The notes under the pieces: generated by a model
What the model saw: the letters and a program-made list of their open reading frames with translations, nothing else
Told to the model about the DNA's origin: nothing
The model's database searches: none
Program-made: the position numbers and the translations under genes
Shown here: in pieces, positions 46,056 through 58,252 of the stretch
Layout: the number at the start of each line of letters is the position of its first letter
Numbering within the stretch: the first letter of the stretch is position 1
From: Dermatophilaceae bacterium Soc4.6
Lineage (GTDB): Bacteria; Actinomycetota; Actinomycetes; Actinomycetales; Dermatophilaceae
Direction: 5' to 3'
NCBI GenBank assembly: GCA_039889245.1
Contig: JAZGVH010000002.1
Location: 806,001-870,000, forward strand
DNA length: 64,000 bases

Positions 46056-48529
46056 CTACCCCCGGAGGGGGGGCTCGCCCGGGGTGGACCCGGAGTCGAG
46101 ACGGATGAGCAGGGCGACGGGCAGGGCGCCGACGACGTCGACGGCTGGGACCTCACCGGACGACTCGACCTGCGTGCCCGACAGGAGGTCGCGCCACACC
46201 CCGGTGGGCAGCCCGACACTGACACCTTGCCACGCGGGGCCCTCGGGCAGCGACCCGGCCAGGCGCGTGGCGACGGCGACCACGCGGGTCCGCCCCTCGT
46301 CGCCGCGGCCGACCGCGACCAGGTGCGACGACCCGGTGGCGACCGGCGACCAGCCTGCGCCGGCGCCGACGAACCACTCGGGGTGGTCGCGCCGCAGCCG
46401 CAGGGCCCGCGAGGTGACGAGCAGCTTCTCGTCCGAGAGGTCGGCCGGTGCGCCGCCCGCGTCGAGCCGACCCAGACGGGCGGCGCGGTCGGCGAAGTCG
46501 ACCTCGCGGCGGTTGTCGGGGTCGACGAGCGACAGGTCGACGAGCTCGGTGCCCTGGTAGACGTCGGGGACCCCGGGCAGCACCAGCTGGAGCAGCTTCT
46601 GGCCCAGCGTGGTGGCCCGCACCAGGTCTGCGGTCGCGGTCAGCCACGACTCGACGTGGGCCCGCAGTGCGGGGTCGGCCACGACACCCGTGACGAACGC
46701 GGCCACGGCCGCCTCATAGGGCCCGTCGACCTCCGTCCAGGTCGTGTGGGCCTTTGCCTCGCGGATCGCCTTCTGCGCGTAAGCCTGGAGTCGGTCCTCG
46801 CTCAGCGGCCAGGCCCCCACGAGGGTCTGCCACAGGAGGTACTCGGTGGCCCCGTCGAGCAGGTCGTCCCGCCAGGGTCGGGCCAGCTCCTGCGCCTCAC
46901 GCAGCCAGGTCTGCCACTCCATCGGGCGCTCGGACAGGGCGCTCAGCCGGGCGCGCACGTCCTCCGACCGCTTCGTGTCGTGGGTCGACAGGGTCGTCAT
47001 CGTCGCGGGCCAGGACCGCGCGGCGACGTCGACGAAGGCGAAGAGCTCATCCGGCGTGACCGCGAAGTGGTCGGGGTCGCCGCCCACCTCGTTGAGGCCG
47101 ATGAGGCGGTGCCACCGGTAGAACGCGGTGTCCTCGATGCCCTTGGCCATCACCGGACCGCAGGTCTGCTGGAAGCGCACGACGACGTCGGCGAGGGCGG
47201 CCGGGTCCGTGCCCTCGGGCGCGTCGCCCAGCACCACGGCGGTGACCCGGGCCAGCGCCTCGTGGTCAGCGGCCACCAGCGTCTCGCGGGCCCGGTCGGA
47301 GCAGGCCGTCACCACCTCGACGGCCTCGGTGTCGGCGGGCTCGCCCGGGACCACGTAGGCGCGGTAGCGGTCCATCTCGACCAGCAGCGCCTCGACGACC
47401 CGCTGCAGCCCGGCGGCATCGACGTCGGGCAGCACGGCGTGCAGGCCCCGCACGAGACGGCGCACCTCGGCGACGAGGGCTCCCTGCACGATCTCCTGCT
47501 TGGCCCGGTGGACGGTCTCGGGCAGGGTCACCCGGCTGCCGCTCACCAGGGCCAGGAGGTCGGTCAGCGGCTCCTCCCCTGCGGGGTCGACGAAGAGCGC
47601 ACCGAGCCGCCAGAGCAGGTCGTAGCCGGTGGTGCCGGCGCAGGGCCAGTCTGCGGGCAGCTGCTCCGCCCCCTCGAGGATCTTCTCGACGACGACCCAC
47701 CGGCCGTCGACGAGCCGCTCGAGGTCGCGCAGGTAGCCCCGCGGGTCGGCGAGCCCGTCGGGGTGGTCGATGCGCAGGCCGTCGACGGCGCCGCTGGAGA
47801 CCAGCTCGCCGAGCAGGGCATGGGTGGCCTCGAAGACGTCTGGCACCTCGACCCGCACCCCGATGAGGGTGGTCACGTCGAAGAAGCGCCGGTAGTTGAG
47901 GTCGGAGCCGCCCTCCCGCCAGTGCGCGAGGCGCCAGTGCTGCGCCTCGACCAGCTCGGCCAGCGGCAGGTCGGCGGTCCCCTCCCGCACGGGCAGCTCG
48001 TGCTCGTAGTAGCGCACCACCGTCTGGTCGCCGGTCGGGCCACCGTCGGGGACGAGCTCGAGGTCGCCGGCGGTGAGCACCTGCTCGAGGGTGTCGCCGA
48101 GCACGAGCACCATCAGCCGCCCGCCCTGCGCCACCCAGTCGACGTCGAACCAGTGCGCGTAAGCGGCCTGCTCACCATCGCGCAGCACGTCCCACAGCGG
48201 CGCGTTGCGCCACTCCGGCGTCGGCACCGCCATGTGGTTGGGGACCACGTCGACGACCAGCCGGACCCCGGCCGCGTGCAGCGCGACGACCATCGCGTCG
48301 AACGCCTCCCGACCACCGGCCTCGGGGTTGAGGAAGGCGTGGTCGAGCACGTCGTAGCCGTGCTGCGACCCGGTGACGGGGGTCAGCACGGGCGACAGGT
48401 AGGCGTGCGTGACCCCCAGGGCCGCCAGGTGCCCGGCCTGCGCCGCGACGTCGGCGAAGCCGAACTCCGGGCGGACCTGGAAGCGGTAGGTCGAGACGGG
48501 CGTCACCGGCGTGACGGGTGCCCCAGCGG

Positions 48530-48533
<4 letters not shown>
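46056..48533 (-). CDS. treY: malto-oligosyltrehalose synthase
   Basis: 825 residues, starting within the stop of treX (4-bp overlap). Rearranges the reducing-end glucose of maltodextrins from alpha-1,4 to alpha,alpha-1,1 linkage. Diagnostic blocks: STYRFQVRPEFGF, YLSPVLTPVTGSQHGYDV, VDVVPNHMAV, nucleophile Asp in GLRIDHPDGLADP, acid Glu in VVEKILEGAEQLP, and LSTHDTKRSEDVRARL. The C-terminal part matches the usual TreY length (about 720-830). Confidence 0.95.
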
Positions 48534-50746
<2,213 letters not shown>

Positions 50747-50798
50747 GGGTCCTCTTCGGTCGTGGGGGGGTGAGGGGGTCTGCGACGGCGGTGTCAGC

Positions 50799-50829
50799 GC
50801 CGCGCCAGACCGGACGACTCTGGCGCGGC
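50799..50829. terminator. hairpin terminator after meaB
   Basis: GCCGCGCCAGA (50799-50809) pairs perfectly with TCTGGCGCGGC (50819-50829), 9-nt loop, no T tract. It lies between the end of meaB (50906) and the treX start, so it probably separates the two minus-strand units. Confidence 0.6.
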
Positions 50830-50905
50830 CGTCAGTCATCCTAGGCGTGGCGCCGGTCACGCGTCACCACGGACGCCTCACCCCTACCCGGATCGCGGGT
50901 TCGTC

Positions 50906-51904
50906 TCACCCCCGTGCGGCAAGGGCGGCGAGCAGGGTGTCGGCCGCGGCATACGGGTCGGTCGTGCCGTCGACCAGCCGCTCGGCCAGGGTCACGAGAC
51001 CCGAGCCGGACCGCAGGTCGCCGATGCGGGCCCGCAGGGCCCCGAGCGCTAGGGCCTCGACCTCGTCGGCCGCCCGCAGCACGCGACGACGGCGCAGCTC
51101 GCCCCCCTCCACCAGCCACGAGTGGTGGGTGTCGAGGGCGCCCAGCAGGTCGTCGACCCCCTCCGCCCGCGATGCGACGCACCGCACGACCGGCGGCCGC
51201 CACCGGCCGGGCTGGCCGGGCTCGCTCGGCTCGCGGTCGTCGCTGAGGGCGACCATGTGCCGCAGGTCGCGCACCGCCGCCGAGGCGCCCTCCCGGTCGG
51301 CCTTGTTGACGACGAAGACATCACCGATCTCGAGGATGCCCGCCTTGGCCGCCTGGATGCCGTCGCCCATGCCCGGCGCGAGCAGGACCACCGTGGTGTC
51401 GGCGAGGGCCGCGACCTGCACCTCCGACTGCCCCACCCCGACCGTCTCGACCAGCACGACGTCGCAGCCGGCGACGTCGAGCACCCGCAGGGCCTGGGGC
51501 GTCGACCGCGAGAGACCACCGAGGTGGCCGCGCGAGGCCATCGAGCGCAGGTAGACCCCCCGGTCGGTGGCGTGCTCCTCCATCCGGATGCGGTCGCCCA
51601 GCAGCGCCCCGCCAGAGAAGGGCGATGACGGGTCCACGGCCAGGACCCCGACCGTCTGCCCGCGGGCGCGCAGGGCCCGGACCAGGGCGTTGGTGGTGGT
51701 CGACTTGCCGACGCCCGGGGCACCGGTGAGCCCGACCACCCGCGCCCGACCCGTGTGGGGCGCCAGCGCGGCCATCACCTCACGCAGCACCGGGTGGTCG
51801 TCCTCGACGAGCGAGATCAGCCGGGCGACGGCCCGGGGGGAGCCCTCGCGGGCCGCGGAGACCAGAGCGGTCACGTCGACGGCGCGGGGCGCGCGGGCGG
51901 TCAT
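50906..51904 (-). CDS. meaB: methylmalonyl-CoA mutase chaperone GTPase MeaB (ArgK-type)
   Basis: 332 residues. G3E P-loop GTPase: Walker A in GLTGAPGVGKSTTTNAL, DPSSPFSGGALLGDRIRM, VETVGVGQSEV as switch/Walker B, and NKAD for guanine. MeaB protects and reloads adenosylcobalamin on methylmalonyl-CoA mutase. The mutase genes are not in the window, but methylmalonyl-CoA epimerase (59517) and a thiolase (52232) are, consistent with propionyl-CoA metabolism. Confidence 0.94.
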   Translation of the reverse strand: MTARAPRAVDVTALVSAAREGSPRAVARLISLVEDDHPVLREVMAALAPHTGRARVVGLTGAPGVGKSTTTNALVRALRARGQTVGVLAVDPSSPFSGGALLGDRIRMEEHATDRGVYLRSMASRGHLGGLSRSTPQALRVLDVAGCDVVLVETVGVGQSEVQVAALADTTVVLLAPGMGDGIQAAKAGILEIGDVFVVNKADREGASAAVRDLRHMVALSDDREPSEPGQPGRWRPPVVRCVASRAEGVDDLLGALDTHHSWLVEGGELRRRRVLRAADEVEALALGALRARIGDLRSGSGLVTLAERLVDGTTDPYAAADTLLAALAARG

Positions 51905-51956
51905 GCTCGGGCCTGCCTAGGAGGGTCGGAGAAGCAGAGGTCGGGCCGGTGAGTGG

Positions 51957-52202
51957 GTGGCTGAGGTGGTGGTGGGAAGCGTAGCGGTGCACCCCGTCGC
52001 CGCCGTCAGGGGGACACAGCCCGACCTGCTGCAGCTCGAGCCCGACCTGTCAGCCGCGACGCCCTCCGGCGCCGGTGACCTGCCCGCCTTCCGCAGCCAG
52101 GCCCGTTTCCCCGTCGACCTGGCGCTCTCCGCCGACGGCTCTCGCGCCTCCGTCACCACCCAGGGCCAGGGGGTGGTGACGGTCAGCGGCCTGATGCCCT
52201 GA
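51957..52202 (+). CDS. possible 81-residue ORF or gene remnant
   Basis: GTG-started frame in the 327-bp spacer between meaB and the thiolase. Codon third positions are almost all G/C from about 51985 on. The C-terminal part (RFPVDLALSADGSRASVTTQG) resembles a blade of a beta-propeller protein, so it may be the end of a decayed gene. No convincing ribosome-binding site. The frame ends with TGA and, in the same frame, two more TGA at 9-bp steps (52209, 52218). Weakly supported; no other feature is seen in the spacer. Confidence 0.3.
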   Translation: MAEVVVGSVAVHPVAAVRGTQPDLLQLEPDLSAATPSGAGDLPAFRSQARFPVDLALSADGSRASVTTQGQGVVTVSGLMP

Positions 52203-52231
52203 CTGCCCTGACTGCTCTGAGGCCCTGCGGC

Positions 52232-53431
52232 TCAGGCGCTAGCGGGCACCCGCACGATGAGCGCGACACCCTGGCCTCCGCCACCACAGAGGGCGGCCGC
52301 TCCCGTGCCACCCCCGCGACGGCGCAGCTCCAGGGCGAGGTGGAGCACGACGCGAGCGCCCGACATGCCGATCGGGTGACCGACCGCGAGGGCCCCGCCG
52401 TTGACGTTGACCTTGTCGGCGTCGACGCCGAGCAGCTTGGTCGAGGCGAGCCCGACGGCGGCGAAGGCCTCGTTGATCTCGATGAGGTCGAGGTCCGCGG
52501 GCTCGATGCCCTCCCTCGCACAGGCCGCCTTGATCGCGTTCGCGGGCTGCGCCTGCAGCGTGGAGTCGGGGCCGGCGACGTTGCCGTGGGCGCCGATCTC
52601 GGCGAGCCAGGTGAGTCCGAGCTCCTGCGCCTTCGACTTCTTCATGACGACGACGGCCGCGGCGCCGTCGGAGATCTGCGAGGCCGAGCCCGCCGTGATG
52701 GTGCCGTCCTTCGCGAAGGCCGGACGCAGGCGTCCCAGCGTCTCGACGGTGGTGTCGGCGCGCACGCCCTCGTCGGCCTTGAACTCCAGCGGCTCGCCCT
52801 TGCGCTGCGGGACGGAGACGGCGACGACCTCGTCGTCGAAGAGCCCGTCCTTCCAGCCCTTGGCGGCGAGCTCGTGCGAGCGGGCGGCGAACGCGTCCTG
52901 CTCCGCACGGGAGAAGGCCAGGTCACCGGTGTTGGCCTGCTCGGTGAGCGCACCCATCGGCTGGTCGGTGAGGGAGTCCCACAGGCCGTCGGCCGCCATG
53001 TGGTCCTTCATCGTCACGTCGCCGTACTTGTGTCCCTCACGGGACTTCGGCAGCAGGTGGGGGGCGTTGGTCATCGACTCCTGGCCGCCGGCCACGACGA
53101 CCTCGCACTCGCCCGCACGGATCAGCTGGTCGGCCAGCGCGATCGCGTCGAGGCCCGAGAGGCAGACCTTGTTGATCGTGAGGGCCGGCACCGTGAGCGG
53201 GATGCCGGCCTTGGTGGCGGCCTGGCGGGCCGGGATCTGCCCCGCACCGGCCTGGAGCACCTGGCCCATGATGACGTAGTCGACCTGGTCGGGGCTCACG
53301 CCCGACTTCTCGAGCGCGCCCTTGATGGCGAACCCGCCGAGGTCGGCCCCGGAGAACTCCTTGAGCGAGCCGAGCAGGCGGCCCATCCCGGTGCGCGCTC
53401 CCGCGACGATGACGGTCGGGTCGGTGGTCAT
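52232..53431 (-). CDS. acetyl-CoA C-acetyltransferase (thiolase)
   Basis: 399 residues from the ATG at 53431, preceded by GGAGG. Condenses or cleaves acetyl-CoA/acetoacetyl-CoA. Nucleophile Cys is in [13 protein letters not shown], the His in [16 protein letters not shown], and the second catalytic Cys in [30 protein letters not shown] is a family block. It lies 327 bp upstream of meaB on the same strand and divergent from the gene at 53568. Confidence 0.94.
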   Translation of the reverse strand: MTTDPTVIVAGARTGMGRLLGSLKEFSGADLGGFAIKGALEKSGVSPDQVDYVIMGQVLQAGAGQIPARQAATKAGIPLTVPALTINKVCLSGLDAIALADQLIRAGECEVVVAGGQESMTNAPHLLPKSREGHKYGDVTMKDHMAADGLWDSLTDQPMGALTEQANTGDLAFSRAEQDAFAARSHELAAKGWKDGLFDDEVVAVSVPQRKGEPLEFKADEGVRADTTVETLGRLRPAFAKDGTITAGSASQISDGAAAVVVMKKSKAQELGLTWLAEIGAHGNVAGPDSTLQAQPANAIKAACAREGIEPADLDLIEINEAFAAVGLASTKLLGVDADKVNVNGGALAVGHPIGMSGARVVLHLALELRRRGGGTGAAALCGGGGQGVALIVRVPASA

Positions 53432-53567
53432 GATGAGGGTGCCTCCACAGATCGACGTCCGCCGTGGTCGCCGGACTTTTCCGTCTCCGACTGTAACGGC
53501 GGCGTCGGCCTGCACCGGCCTCACGAGGTGGTGGCGCTGGCCACACGACACGCGGTACACCTGACTT

Positions 53568-53975
53568 ATGGCAACCGGCACCGGCACCCGCGACGACCCC
53601 TGGCAGCTGACGACGGCACCCGGGTCGTCCGCCTACTCGATGTGGCGCGACGACGAGGCCGACCCGCCGACCCTGGTCTGCCAGGTCGGCTCGACCACCC
53701 TGCGGTATGCCGCGCGCGCCGTCGACGACCTCGCGGCCTGGCTGCGTGAGCAGGGCGACTGGGTCGACCTCGGAGCGGCCGACGAGACGAAGCCGGCAGC
53801 GCCGGGGTCGGTGGAGGCGTTCGGTCGGGCCGACGACAACCCGGTCGGTGGCTGGTACGGCCTGCGCAAGGGCTACCGAGGGCGCTTCGGGATGTACCTG
53901 CCGCCGCTCCTCGAGGCCCTGGGGCTGGCCGAGCTCACCCACGAGAAGCGAGGCAACCGAGTCAAGGCGTCATAG
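53568..53975 (+). CDS. conserved hypothetical protein
   Basis: 135 residues from the ATG at 53568. A TACACC hexamer at 53556-53561 sits 6 nt upstream, which fits a leaderless transcript. Small soluble alpha/beta protein beginning [21 protein letters not shown], with [17 protein letters not shown] and a C-terminal [19 protein letters not shown] segment. No enzyme motif. I have no function to suggest. It borders the proline-use block. Confidence 0.7.
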   Translation: MATGTGTRDDPWQLTTAPGSSAYSMWRDDEADPPTLVCQVGSTTLRYAARAVDDLAAWLREQGDWVDLGAADETKPAAPGSVEAFGRADDNPVGGWYGLRKGYRGRFGMYLPPLLEALGLAELTHEKRGNRVKAS

Positions 53976-54272
53976 GGCGCTGTCGGACGGTCCTCCGATG
54001 TCGAGGTCCTGGGGCGTGGCTGCCTGCCTTCTGCGGATCAGCCGAATGGACACGTGTACGGCGCTCAGCACCACCTGAGGTGACACGTGCCTGTAGCCCG
54101 ACCTACGCGCCAACCAGTTGACTTGAATCTTGAGGAACACCGTTGTTGTTCATCCGTGAGGGCGCACACGTGCTCGCTCGGGCGCCCCCTAGTCGGACCG
54201 ATCGAGAGGTACTCACCGTGTCTCGTTCCGCACAGTTCTGCCGTTTGTCCATCGATCACCGGGAGGCCTGAC
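53976..54272 (+). promoter_or_regulatory. long upstream region of the amino-acid permease
   Basis: About 300 bp without a gene. ACACGTG occurs three times (54050, 54083, 54166), and CACCTGAGGTG (about 54072-54082) is a small palindrome. TTGACT at 54118 could be a -35 element. TCTTGAGG at 54128 also occurs at 58180 in the proline dehydrogenase/regulator spacer. A GGGAGG ribosome-binding site lies at 54261. Likely the control region for proline or amino-acid induction. Confidence 0.4.
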
Positions 54273-56090
54273 GTGTCCGGCGCCGGTCCGGAGCTGAAGA
54301 AGGCCCTCAACCAGCGACAGCTGACGATGATCGCCATGGGCGGGGTGATCGGGGCGGGACTGTTCGTCGGGTCGGGCACGGTCATCCACGACACCGGCCC
54401 CGGCGCATTCCTCACGTACGCCATGTGCGGAGTGCTCATCATCCTGGTGATGCGGATGCTGGCCGAGATGGCCGTGGCCAATCCCTCCACCGGCTCGTTC
54501 GCCGACTACGCGCGCGAGGCCCTCGGCGACTGGGCCGGCTTCTCCGTCGGATGGTTGTACTGGTACTTCTGGGTCATCGTCGTCGGCTTCGAGGCGGTCG
54601 CGGGAGCGAAGGTCGCCAACTTCTGGCTGCCCAGCGTGCCCACGTGGGTACTGAGCCTCTTCCTCATGCTCCTCATGACCGGCACCAACCTCATCTCGGT
54701 CTCGTCGTTCGGTGAGTTCGAGTTCTGGTTTGCCGGAATCAAGGTCGGCGCCATCGTCGTGTTCCTCATCTGCGGCGCGCTGTTCGTCTTCGGGATCTGG
54801 CCCAATGCGAACCTCGACTTCAGCAACCTCACCTCGAGGGGCGGCTTCTTCCCCAACGGCGGGCTGGCGGTCACCGCAGGAGTCGTGACCGTCATCTTCT
54901 CGATGGTCGGCGCCGAGATCGCCACGATCGCCGCCGCCGAGTCCGACAACCCCGAGCGGGCCGTCTCCAAGGCCGCCAACTCGGTCATCACCCGCATCGC
55001 GATCTTCTTCGTCGGCTCGATCTTCCTGCTCTCGGTCATCCTGCCGTGGAACTCCAGCACCCTGCAGGCGTCACCGTACGTCGCGGCGTTCGCCGAGATG
55101 GGCATCCCGTACGCCGACCAGGTGATGAACGCCGTCGTCCTCACGGCCGTCCTCTCGTGCCTGAACTCCGGCCTCTACACCGCCTCCCGGATGCTCTTCG
55201 TCCTCGCCGCCCGTCGCGAGGCTCCGGCATCGATGGTGTCGGTCAGCTCGCGTGGAGTGCCGGTCATCGCCATCCTGGCCTCGTCGGTCGTCGGGTTCCT
55301 CGCGGTGATCATGGCGGCTATCTCGCCCACCACCGTGTTCTCCTTCCTGCTCAACTCCTCCGGTGCCGTCATCCTCTTCGTCTACCTGCTGATCGCCATC
55401 TCCCAGATCATCCTGCGCTACCGGGTCGACGAGTCGACGCTCAAGGTGAAGATGTGGTGGTTCCCCGCACTGTCGGTGATCACGGCCCTGAGCATCGTCC
55501 TCGTGCTGGTCCAGATGGGACTGACCGCCGACGTGCGGATCCAGCTGGTGCTGAGCCTCGCGTCATTCGCGGTGGTCATCATCTTGTTCTTCATCAACAA
55601 GGCCCGGATCGCCCGTCTACCCGAGCGGGTGACGCCGACCCAGACCGGTGAGGCCCATCGTGTGCTCGTCCTGGCCAACCAGACCCTGGAGGCCGACGAG
55701 CTGATGCGCGAGCTGACTCGGATCGACTCGTCCGGCAAGGCGACGTACTTCGTCTGTGTCCCGGCGAGCCCGGTGGAGACCGGTACCGCGTGGACCCACG
55801 GCGCGGTATCCGTTCGGGATGCGACGGCCGAGGCCGCGCGAGGCCGGTTGGACCGGACCCTCGCGGCGCTGACGGCGCACCGGCTCGACGCCTCCGGCGC
55901 TCTCGGCGACCTCCGGCCGCTGCGCGCTCTACAGACAGCGGTCGAGCAGTTCCACCCCGACCAGATCGTCATCGTGACGCTCCCCGCCTCGGACTCGGTG
56001 TGGCAGCGGTTCGAGGTCGTCGACCGCGCGGGTGAGCTCGGTGTGCCGGTGACCCACATCGAGGCCGCCTCCCTCGTGGCGCCGGTGTGA
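54273..56090 (+). CDS. APC-family amino-acid permease with C-terminal soluble domain
   Basis: 605 residues from a GTG at 54273, with GGGAGG 6 nt upstream; an in-frame extension upstream reads as non-coding. Twelve membrane helices (about 15-450) with the signature MGGVIGAGLFVGSG, MRMLAEMAVANPSTGSFADYA, and SMVGAEIATIAAAES, as in the GabP/ProY class. After the last helix comes a cytoplasmic domain of about 155 residues (HRVLVLANQTLEADELMREL onward) with a Rossmann-like, universal-stress-like look. With proline dehydrogenase 1 kb away, proline is the likely substrate. The next gene, a universal stress protein, follows by 3 bp. Confidence 0.87.
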   Translation: MSGAGPELKKALNQRQLTMIAMGGVIGAGLFVGSGTVIHDTGPGAFLTYAMCGVLIILVMRMLAEMAVANPSTGSFADYAREALGDWAGFSVGWLYWYFWVIVVGFEAVAGAKVANFWLPSVPTWVLSLFLMLLMTGTNLISVSSFGEFEFWFAGIKVGAIVVFLICGALFVFGIWPNANLDFSNLTSRGGFFPNGGLAVTAGVVTVIFSMVGAEIATIAAAESDNPERAVSKAANSVITRIAIFFVGSIFLLSVILPWNSSTLQASPYVAAFAEMGIPYADQVMNAVVLTAVLSCLNSGLYTASRMLFVLAARREAPASMVSVSSRGVPVIAILASSVVGFLAVIMAAISPTTVFSFLLNSSGAVILFVYLLIAISQIILRYRVDESTLKVKMWWFPALSVITALSIVLVLVQMGLTADVRIQLVLSLASFAVVIILFFINKARIARLPERVTPTQTGEAHRVLVLANQTLEADELMRELTRIDSSGKATYFVCVPASPVETGTAWTHGAVSVRDATAEAARGRLDRTLAALTAHRLDASGALGDLRPLRALQTAVEQFHPDQIVIVTLPASDSVWQRFEVVDRAGELGVPVTHIEAASLVAPV

Positions 56091-56093
56091 TCC

Positions 56094-56990
56094 ATGACTG
56101 TCGTCGTCGCCTACACGGCACAGGACAGCGCCAGGTCGGCCCTCGAGCTGGCCAGCGTGCTGTCGCGTTCCACGGGGGAGCCGCTGGTCGTCGCCGTCGT
56201 CGTGGCGACGCCCCACACCTCGGGCGGCGCGGACTTCGTCGACGGTGACTACCTCGGTCCGCTCACGGAGTGGGGGCAGTCCGTCCTCGAGGAGGCCAGG
56301 AGCAGTCTTGCGCCCGACATCGAGGCGACGTTCGAGGTGCGTCACGCTTCTTCCATCCCCGGCGGCTTGCTGGAGCTCGCCGCCGAGATCGACGCGTCCG
56401 CCATGGTGCTCGGCTCGTCGAGCAAGGGATCCCTCGGCCGGATCTCGCTCGGCAGCGTCACCAACCGGCTCGTGCACATGGCCTCGCTACCGGTGCTGCT
56501 CGCCCCACGCGGCTATCGCCCTGGACCGACCTCACGCATCCGGCGGGTCAACATCGGCTTCGGAGGACCGACGGGTGGGACGCACGTGGCCCTGGTGGGA
56601 GCGCGGCTGGCCAACCTCCTCGGTGCCGAACTGCGGGCGGTGTCGTTCGCGGTCCGCCCCCCCAAGAGGCTCTACGGGAGCGTCGAGGAGTCGGCCGACG
56701 ACCTCGTCGTCGACAGGTGGGTGAGCCGCACGAGGGAAGGCCTCCTGGCCCAGGTGGGAGCCATGGACACCGGACTGGCTGACCGACTCGCCACCTCGCT
56801 CGTCGTGGGCGAGGGCGTCTCCTGGGGCAAGGCGATCTGGGATGTGGACTGGAGCGACGGAGACCTGCTCGTCGTCGGTCCGAGCTCGTCGGCCCCGGCC
56901 GCTCGACTCTTCCTCGGCTCGCGGGCCTCGAAGATCCTTCGGTCGGCGCCCGTTCCGGTCTTCATGGCGCCCGCCCCCCGCGCCGGCTGA
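56094..56990 (+). CDS. tandem universal stress protein
   Basis: 298 residues, two USP domains in tandem (about 1-140 and 150-295). The first has VVAYTAQDSARSALELA and MVLGSSSKGSLGRISLGSVTNRLVHMASLPVLL, with the G-x9-G(S/T) nucleotide-binding pattern; the second ends LVVGPSSSAPAARLFLGSRASKILRSAPVPVF. Starts 3 bp after the permease stop, so it is cotranscribed and may bind or regulate the permease, as USPs do with several transporters. Convergent with proline dehydrogenase. The 132-bp spacer between them (56991-57122) shows only a weak long-range CCCCGA...TCGGGG pairing. Confidence 0.86.
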   Translation: MTVVVAYTAQDSARSALELASVLSRSTGEPLVVAVVVATPHTSGGADFVDGDYLGPLTEWGQSVLEEARSSLAPDIEATFEVRHASSIPGGLLELAAEIDASAMVLGSSSKGSLGRISLGSVTNRLVHMASLPVLLAPRGYRPGPTSRIRRVNIGFGGPTGGTHVALVGARLANLLGAELRAVSFAVRPPKRLYGSVEESADDLVVDRWVSRTREGLLAQVGAMDTGLADRLATSLVVGEGVSWGKAIWDVDWSDGDLLVVGPSSSAPAARLFLGSRASKILRSAPVPVFMAPAPRAG

Positions 56991-57122
56991 ATGCCCGCCG
57001 CACCACCCGAGGGCTCAGCTTCGCGGCGACGACGCGGGTAGCGAGGTCGACGTCGTTGACCTGCTCCCCGACATCAACAGGTGCCTGGCGCCTGACGTCT
57101 CTCCGATCGGGGTCGTGGCGGC

Positions 57123-58040
57123 TCAGCGGCCCACGAGGGCGCGCACGAAGAAGCTCAGGTTGGCGGGGCGCTCGGCCAGCCGCCGCACGAAGTACGGATA
57201 CCAGGCGGAGCCGTACGGGATGTAGATGCGCACCCGGTAGCCCTCACGCGCGAGCTGTTCCTGGAGATCGCGACGGACGCCGTAGAGCATCTGGATCTCG
57301 AAGTCCCCCTTCCCCTTGCCCTCCCGCTGAGCGGCTGCCCGCACGTAGTCGATGAGGGCACTGTCGTGGGTGCCGAATGCCGGATCGCCGCCGTTCACCA
57401 TGAGCCAGTCCGTGAAGAGCTTGAACTGGGCGTTCACGCCCCGCCTGTCACGCTCGGCGGCGTCGATCGGCTCGTCGTAGGCACCCTTGACGAGGCGCAC
57501 TCGCGGCGTGATGTCGGCGAGGGCATGGAAGTCGCTCGAGGTGCGGCGCAACATCGCCTGCATGGCTACTCGAGTCGAGGGATTGCGTGCGACAGCGTGT
57601 CGGAAGAGGACCAGCGTGTCGGAGACCAGCGTGTGGTCCTCCATGTCGATCTCGACGGGGACTCCGAGCTCGCTGGAACGACTCAGGATCTGGTTCAGGT
57701 TGTCCTGGCAGGCCGCCCGATCGACGCTCTGGCCCAGCTGGGTGAGCTTGACGGAGATCTCCCCGTCCAAGCCACTCTCGGCGATCGCCTCGAGCGCGGC
57801 GAGGTACTCCGCGGTGGCCTCCGTCGCCCCGGCCGCATCGGTGACACCTTCGCCGACGAGGTCGAGCAGTGCGCTGATCCCGAGGGCCTGGAGGTCGATC
57901 GCTGCCGCCACCGCCTCCTGGAGCTGCTCCCCCGCGATGAACCGATGCGCGGGCTTGCTGAGGATCGGGTTCTGGGTGACCAGCCGCTCGAGCACGGAGC
58001 TCCCTGCGGCCCGCGACAACGCACGCGTCAGCACTCGCAT
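57123..58040 (-). CDS. proline dehydrogenase
   Basis: 305 residues from the ATG at 58040 (MRVLTRALSRAAG); a longer in-frame start adds 23 residues unlike the family. Monofunctional FAD enzyme oxidising proline to pyrroline-5-carboxylate. Core blocks: NPSTRVAMQAMLRRT, RVRLVKGAYDEP, and the C-terminal helix YIPYGSAWYPYFVRRLAERPAN that closes on proline. No pyrroline-5-carboxylate dehydrogenase gene adjoins. Divergent from a PucR-type regulator, probably its activator. Confidence 0.93.
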   Translation of the reverse strand: MRVLTRALSRAAGSSVLERLVTQNPILSKPAHRFIAGEQLQEAVAAAIDLQALGISALLDLVGEGVTDAAGATEATAEYLAALEAIAESGLDGEISVKLTQLGQSVDRAACQDNLNQILSRSSELGVPVEIDMEDHTLVSDTLVLFRHAVARNPSTRVAMQAMLRRTSSDFHALADITPRVRLVKGAYDEPIDAAERDRRGVNAQFKLFTDWLMVNGGDPAFGTHDSALIDYVRAAAQREGKGKGDFEIQMLYGVRRDLQEQLAREGYRVRIYIPYGSAWYPYFVRRLAERPANLSFFVRALVGR

Positions 58041-58252
58041 CTCCCTGTTCGTCGACTGTGGAGCTTCCGCAGCTGCGAAGCACACTTCCTGGGGGCATCG
58101 CGCAGTCAATTCTTCGCGCGCACGCTCGCGGATCAGTCAACCCATCAGCGCCCCGACTTGACCACAGACACATGTCACCTCTTGAGGGGTGAAGAGTCAT
58201 ACACTTGCCTAGTCGTCGTGAAGTGTTCAGCGACACCCAGAGGCAGGTGGCC
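58041..58252. promoter_or_regulatory. divergent promoter region of proline dehydrogenase and its regulator
   Basis: 212-bp spacer. TTGACC at 58158 and TCTTGAGG at 58180-58187 are the most notable sequences; the latter octamer recurs at 54128 in the permease leader. ACACATGT at about 58168 resembles the ACACGTG copies there. These are candidate binding sites for the PucR-type regulator, not proven. Confidence 0.35.

Noticed and set aside
54087-54272. N-terminal extension of the APC permease
   Set aside because: Cys/Arg-rich and unlike the family; the GTG at 54273 has GGGAGG at proper spacing.
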